From Albula goreensis (Eukaryota; Chordata; Actinopteri; Albuliformes; Albulidae), in contig CM040746.1 of NCBI GenBank assembly GCA_022829145.1, positions 39,095,212 to 39,159,211 on the forward strand: DNA of 64,000 nt, read 5' to 3'. The notes below the pieces were generated by a model that made no database searches, was not told the origin of the DNA, and saw nothing but the letters and a program-made list of their open reading frames with translations. The position numbers were made by a program, and so were the translations under genes. Numbering within the stretch: the first letter of the stretch is position 1; each line of letters begins with the position of its first letter. Below are positions 62,186 through 64,000 of the stretch, piece after piece.

Positions 62186-62283
62186 CGCTCAAATCAAAAA
62201 TGGCCTCACATCGGGAACCGAGGGCTGAATACTTGAAAAACGTGGGAGATATTGCGGCCCGGGTATTCACCGAGGAGATCAAG
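62186..62283 (+). other. Possible exon of unknown gene or conserved element
   Basis: Preceded by a strong acceptor (CTCCCTTTCTTTCAG) and followed by a plausible donor (AAG|GTAAAA). One frame is open throughout and reads MASHREPRAEYLKNVGDIAA and then RVFTEEIK from an internal ATG at 62200. The higher GC content differs from its surroundings. I do not recognise the peptide. It could be a coding or lncRNA exon, or simply a conserved regulatory element. Confidence 0.25.
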
Positions 62284-64000
62284 GTAAAAACGCACCGGCG
62301 GGGTAACGGCTAAATTAATGCTCCTTCGGTTCCCGCGCGGAGCCGGCTGAAAGAAGCGACGCATTGTCGAAACGTTCCAAACACCTATTCCCGTATCTGC
62401 ATTTGGTAAATATTTAAGATGTACTGGCTGTCAGAGAGTAAGAGCCACCTCTGTGTGACCGACTGGAGTGCCAAAAAAAACCCCCACCCCAGAGTATTGG
62501 TACAGGAGTGCTTCCCACTTTCAACGGGCTACCCTGGTCCTGGGAGCACAATGTGCAGTACGGTGACAGAGGAAATGAAAAAACCTTTTTGTCTCTCTTC
62601 TCTCTCACACACACACAAACACTAAAATAAAACAACTAAAATAAAAATCATATGAACCCTGCATATGTATCTTTAGCATATTCCACATGTTTAAAATAAG
62701 TTTTTGCATGAATATCACAGGAATGTCACATGTGTATATGACACAATCACATGTTGTCAAATTTACTTCAATCGTATGCCCATTTGAGTACATGCATACT
62801 GTACATGTGTTTCTGGAAAATAAAAAGCGGCATCAATGTACTTGTTTTGTCCTGTCAGGATTATCCAGCCATCTTAACATCACAGTAAGCTAGAATTCAC
62901 CACAGAGCTATATGACCAAAACTGAACAGATAAATGTATTACCAGTAATTGAAAACCACTTCATTGGAAAATGGGCAAATAAACATTCGGCCCACAATAA
63001 TGTCTGCAGCATGGAACTGTCTGGCCAAGCCGAATGAAGCCATCTGAACATGATGCATTGTTATGTTTGCCGTGCTGTTTGTGGACATGCAGAATGAGTC
63101 ACTTGATTCAGACTCAAGTTGAAAGTAATTTGGAGACCGGGCGTTGTCTTTAACGTAATAATTTACATTTTCCTGGGTGGTTATCACGCAGCTGCCTGGG
63201 ACTGCTGGTGCAGAAACACCAGACATGAACACACATGTCTGTAAAGAACACGGAAAAGATATCATGAATTTGAGTGAAATTCAAAGCCACAGGGTTTAAT
63301 TCCATTACTGAATTATTTTATGGTGATGATAAAATAAATATATTTTTAATCATAACTGTACTCCTCATCATCATCACCTCTGAACTGGCTGTAAATGTGA
63401 CTAAACACATTTAAGTGTGTGGGTAATGAATGCATGTGCAAAGTGGGGCTGTGAGAAGGACACACAGGGAGCCACAGGCATTAGGATGTGTTCCCCACAC
63501 ATTAAAAATGACTCATTTTCTGTTAGTATTCCTCTTTTCATTCATTTAACTGCACTGCGACTGTTTTTTGAATCAATAATTTTGAGCCGATCTTGTTTTC
63601 TACCGCTTACCTCTTCGAAAGAAACCAATCAAATAGATATTAAATGAAAACAGAAATGAATAAGTACACAAACAGAGGAAAGAGGGACGGTCGCAGCTCA
63701 TTTCTGAGAATTTGGGATGCGGGGGGTTGACTCTATGTCACTCTGACATATTCAGGCAGACAGTGTTAATCATTTTTACAACCTGGCAGTGTTTGAAAAT
63801 TTTCCAAGGGAGGGGTGATGGGGCAGGGGTGGAATTGCTTCAGTCTGGACAGTTCAGAGGTCAGTTTGTCTAATCAGACTGCAAATTGGGTTTGATCACT
63901 GTCCAGCTTAATCTACTCCACAAGCAGCATTAGCGCATTTTAACGGCGCTGGCTGGGGCAGCAGGGGGAAGCCGGGGGCGCAGTTTCACAGACAGGCCCC
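62284..64000. other. Intergenic DNA to the window end
   Basis: AT-rich with a short CA run near 62608. The last ~250 nt become GC-richer and non-repetitive (GCGCATTTTAACGGCGCTGG). No gene was identified. Confidence 0.45.

Overview
This is vertebrate nuclear DNA, almost certainly from a teleost fish. The genes are intron-split with GT/AG junctions and long AT-rich introns. Dinucleotide microsatellites are abundant, and there are tRNA-derived SINE copies with the fish-type tail (AGAGCGTCTGCTAAAT-like strings). Three genes are recognisable: the last three exons of glypican-6 (gpc6, + strand, 3639-10815), a complete nine-exon gpr180 (+ strand, 15851-27382, 430 codons) and the single-exon HMG-box repressor gene sox21 (- strand, 49183-49926). 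Their order matches the human 13q31-q32 block GPC6-(DCT-TGDS)-GPR180-SOX21, except that I see no dct or tgds between gpc6 and gpr180. I cannot fix the species or the a/b teleost paralogue from sequence alone.

Layout: 1-3638 is gpc6 intron with a 26-bp minisatellite. 3639-10815 holds gpc6 exons separated by introns carrying interspersed repeats and a ~20-copy, 46-47-bp tandem array resembling the 5' half of a tRNA. 10816 to about 14757 is probably gpc6 3' UTR. About 14760-15850 is the short intergenic/promoter segment of gpr180. 15851-27382 is gpr180. 27383 to about 28150 is its 3' UTR. 28150-49182 is a gene-poor region downstream of sox21 with several blocks that look like developmental regulatory DNA. 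49183-49926 is sox21. 49927-50710 is its upstream region, with a well-formed rightward TATA promoter. 50710-64000 is gene-poor DNA with more candidate enhancers and one possible non-coding or unknown exon near 62.2 kb.

The three gene products do not form a pathway. GPC6 is a GPI-anchored heparan sulfate proteoglycan, GPR180 is a seven-pass GOST-family membrane protein, and SOX21 is a nuclear repressor of neural and epithelial programmes. Conserved linkage of the block is plausibly maintained by sox21 regulatory DNA spread through the neighbouring introns and gene desert (inference).

The most unusual signals are inside gpr180. The 3' splice acceptor of exon 6 is present in three tandem copies, the two upstream decoys each leading to an in-frame TAG. 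The 5' splice donor of exon 7 has been amplified into a ~34-bp minisatellite interrupted by ~1 kb of pure (AC)n, with one distant copy retaining the exact exon-end/donor sequence. No bacterial-type system, CRISPR array, intact transposase gene or viral gene was seen.
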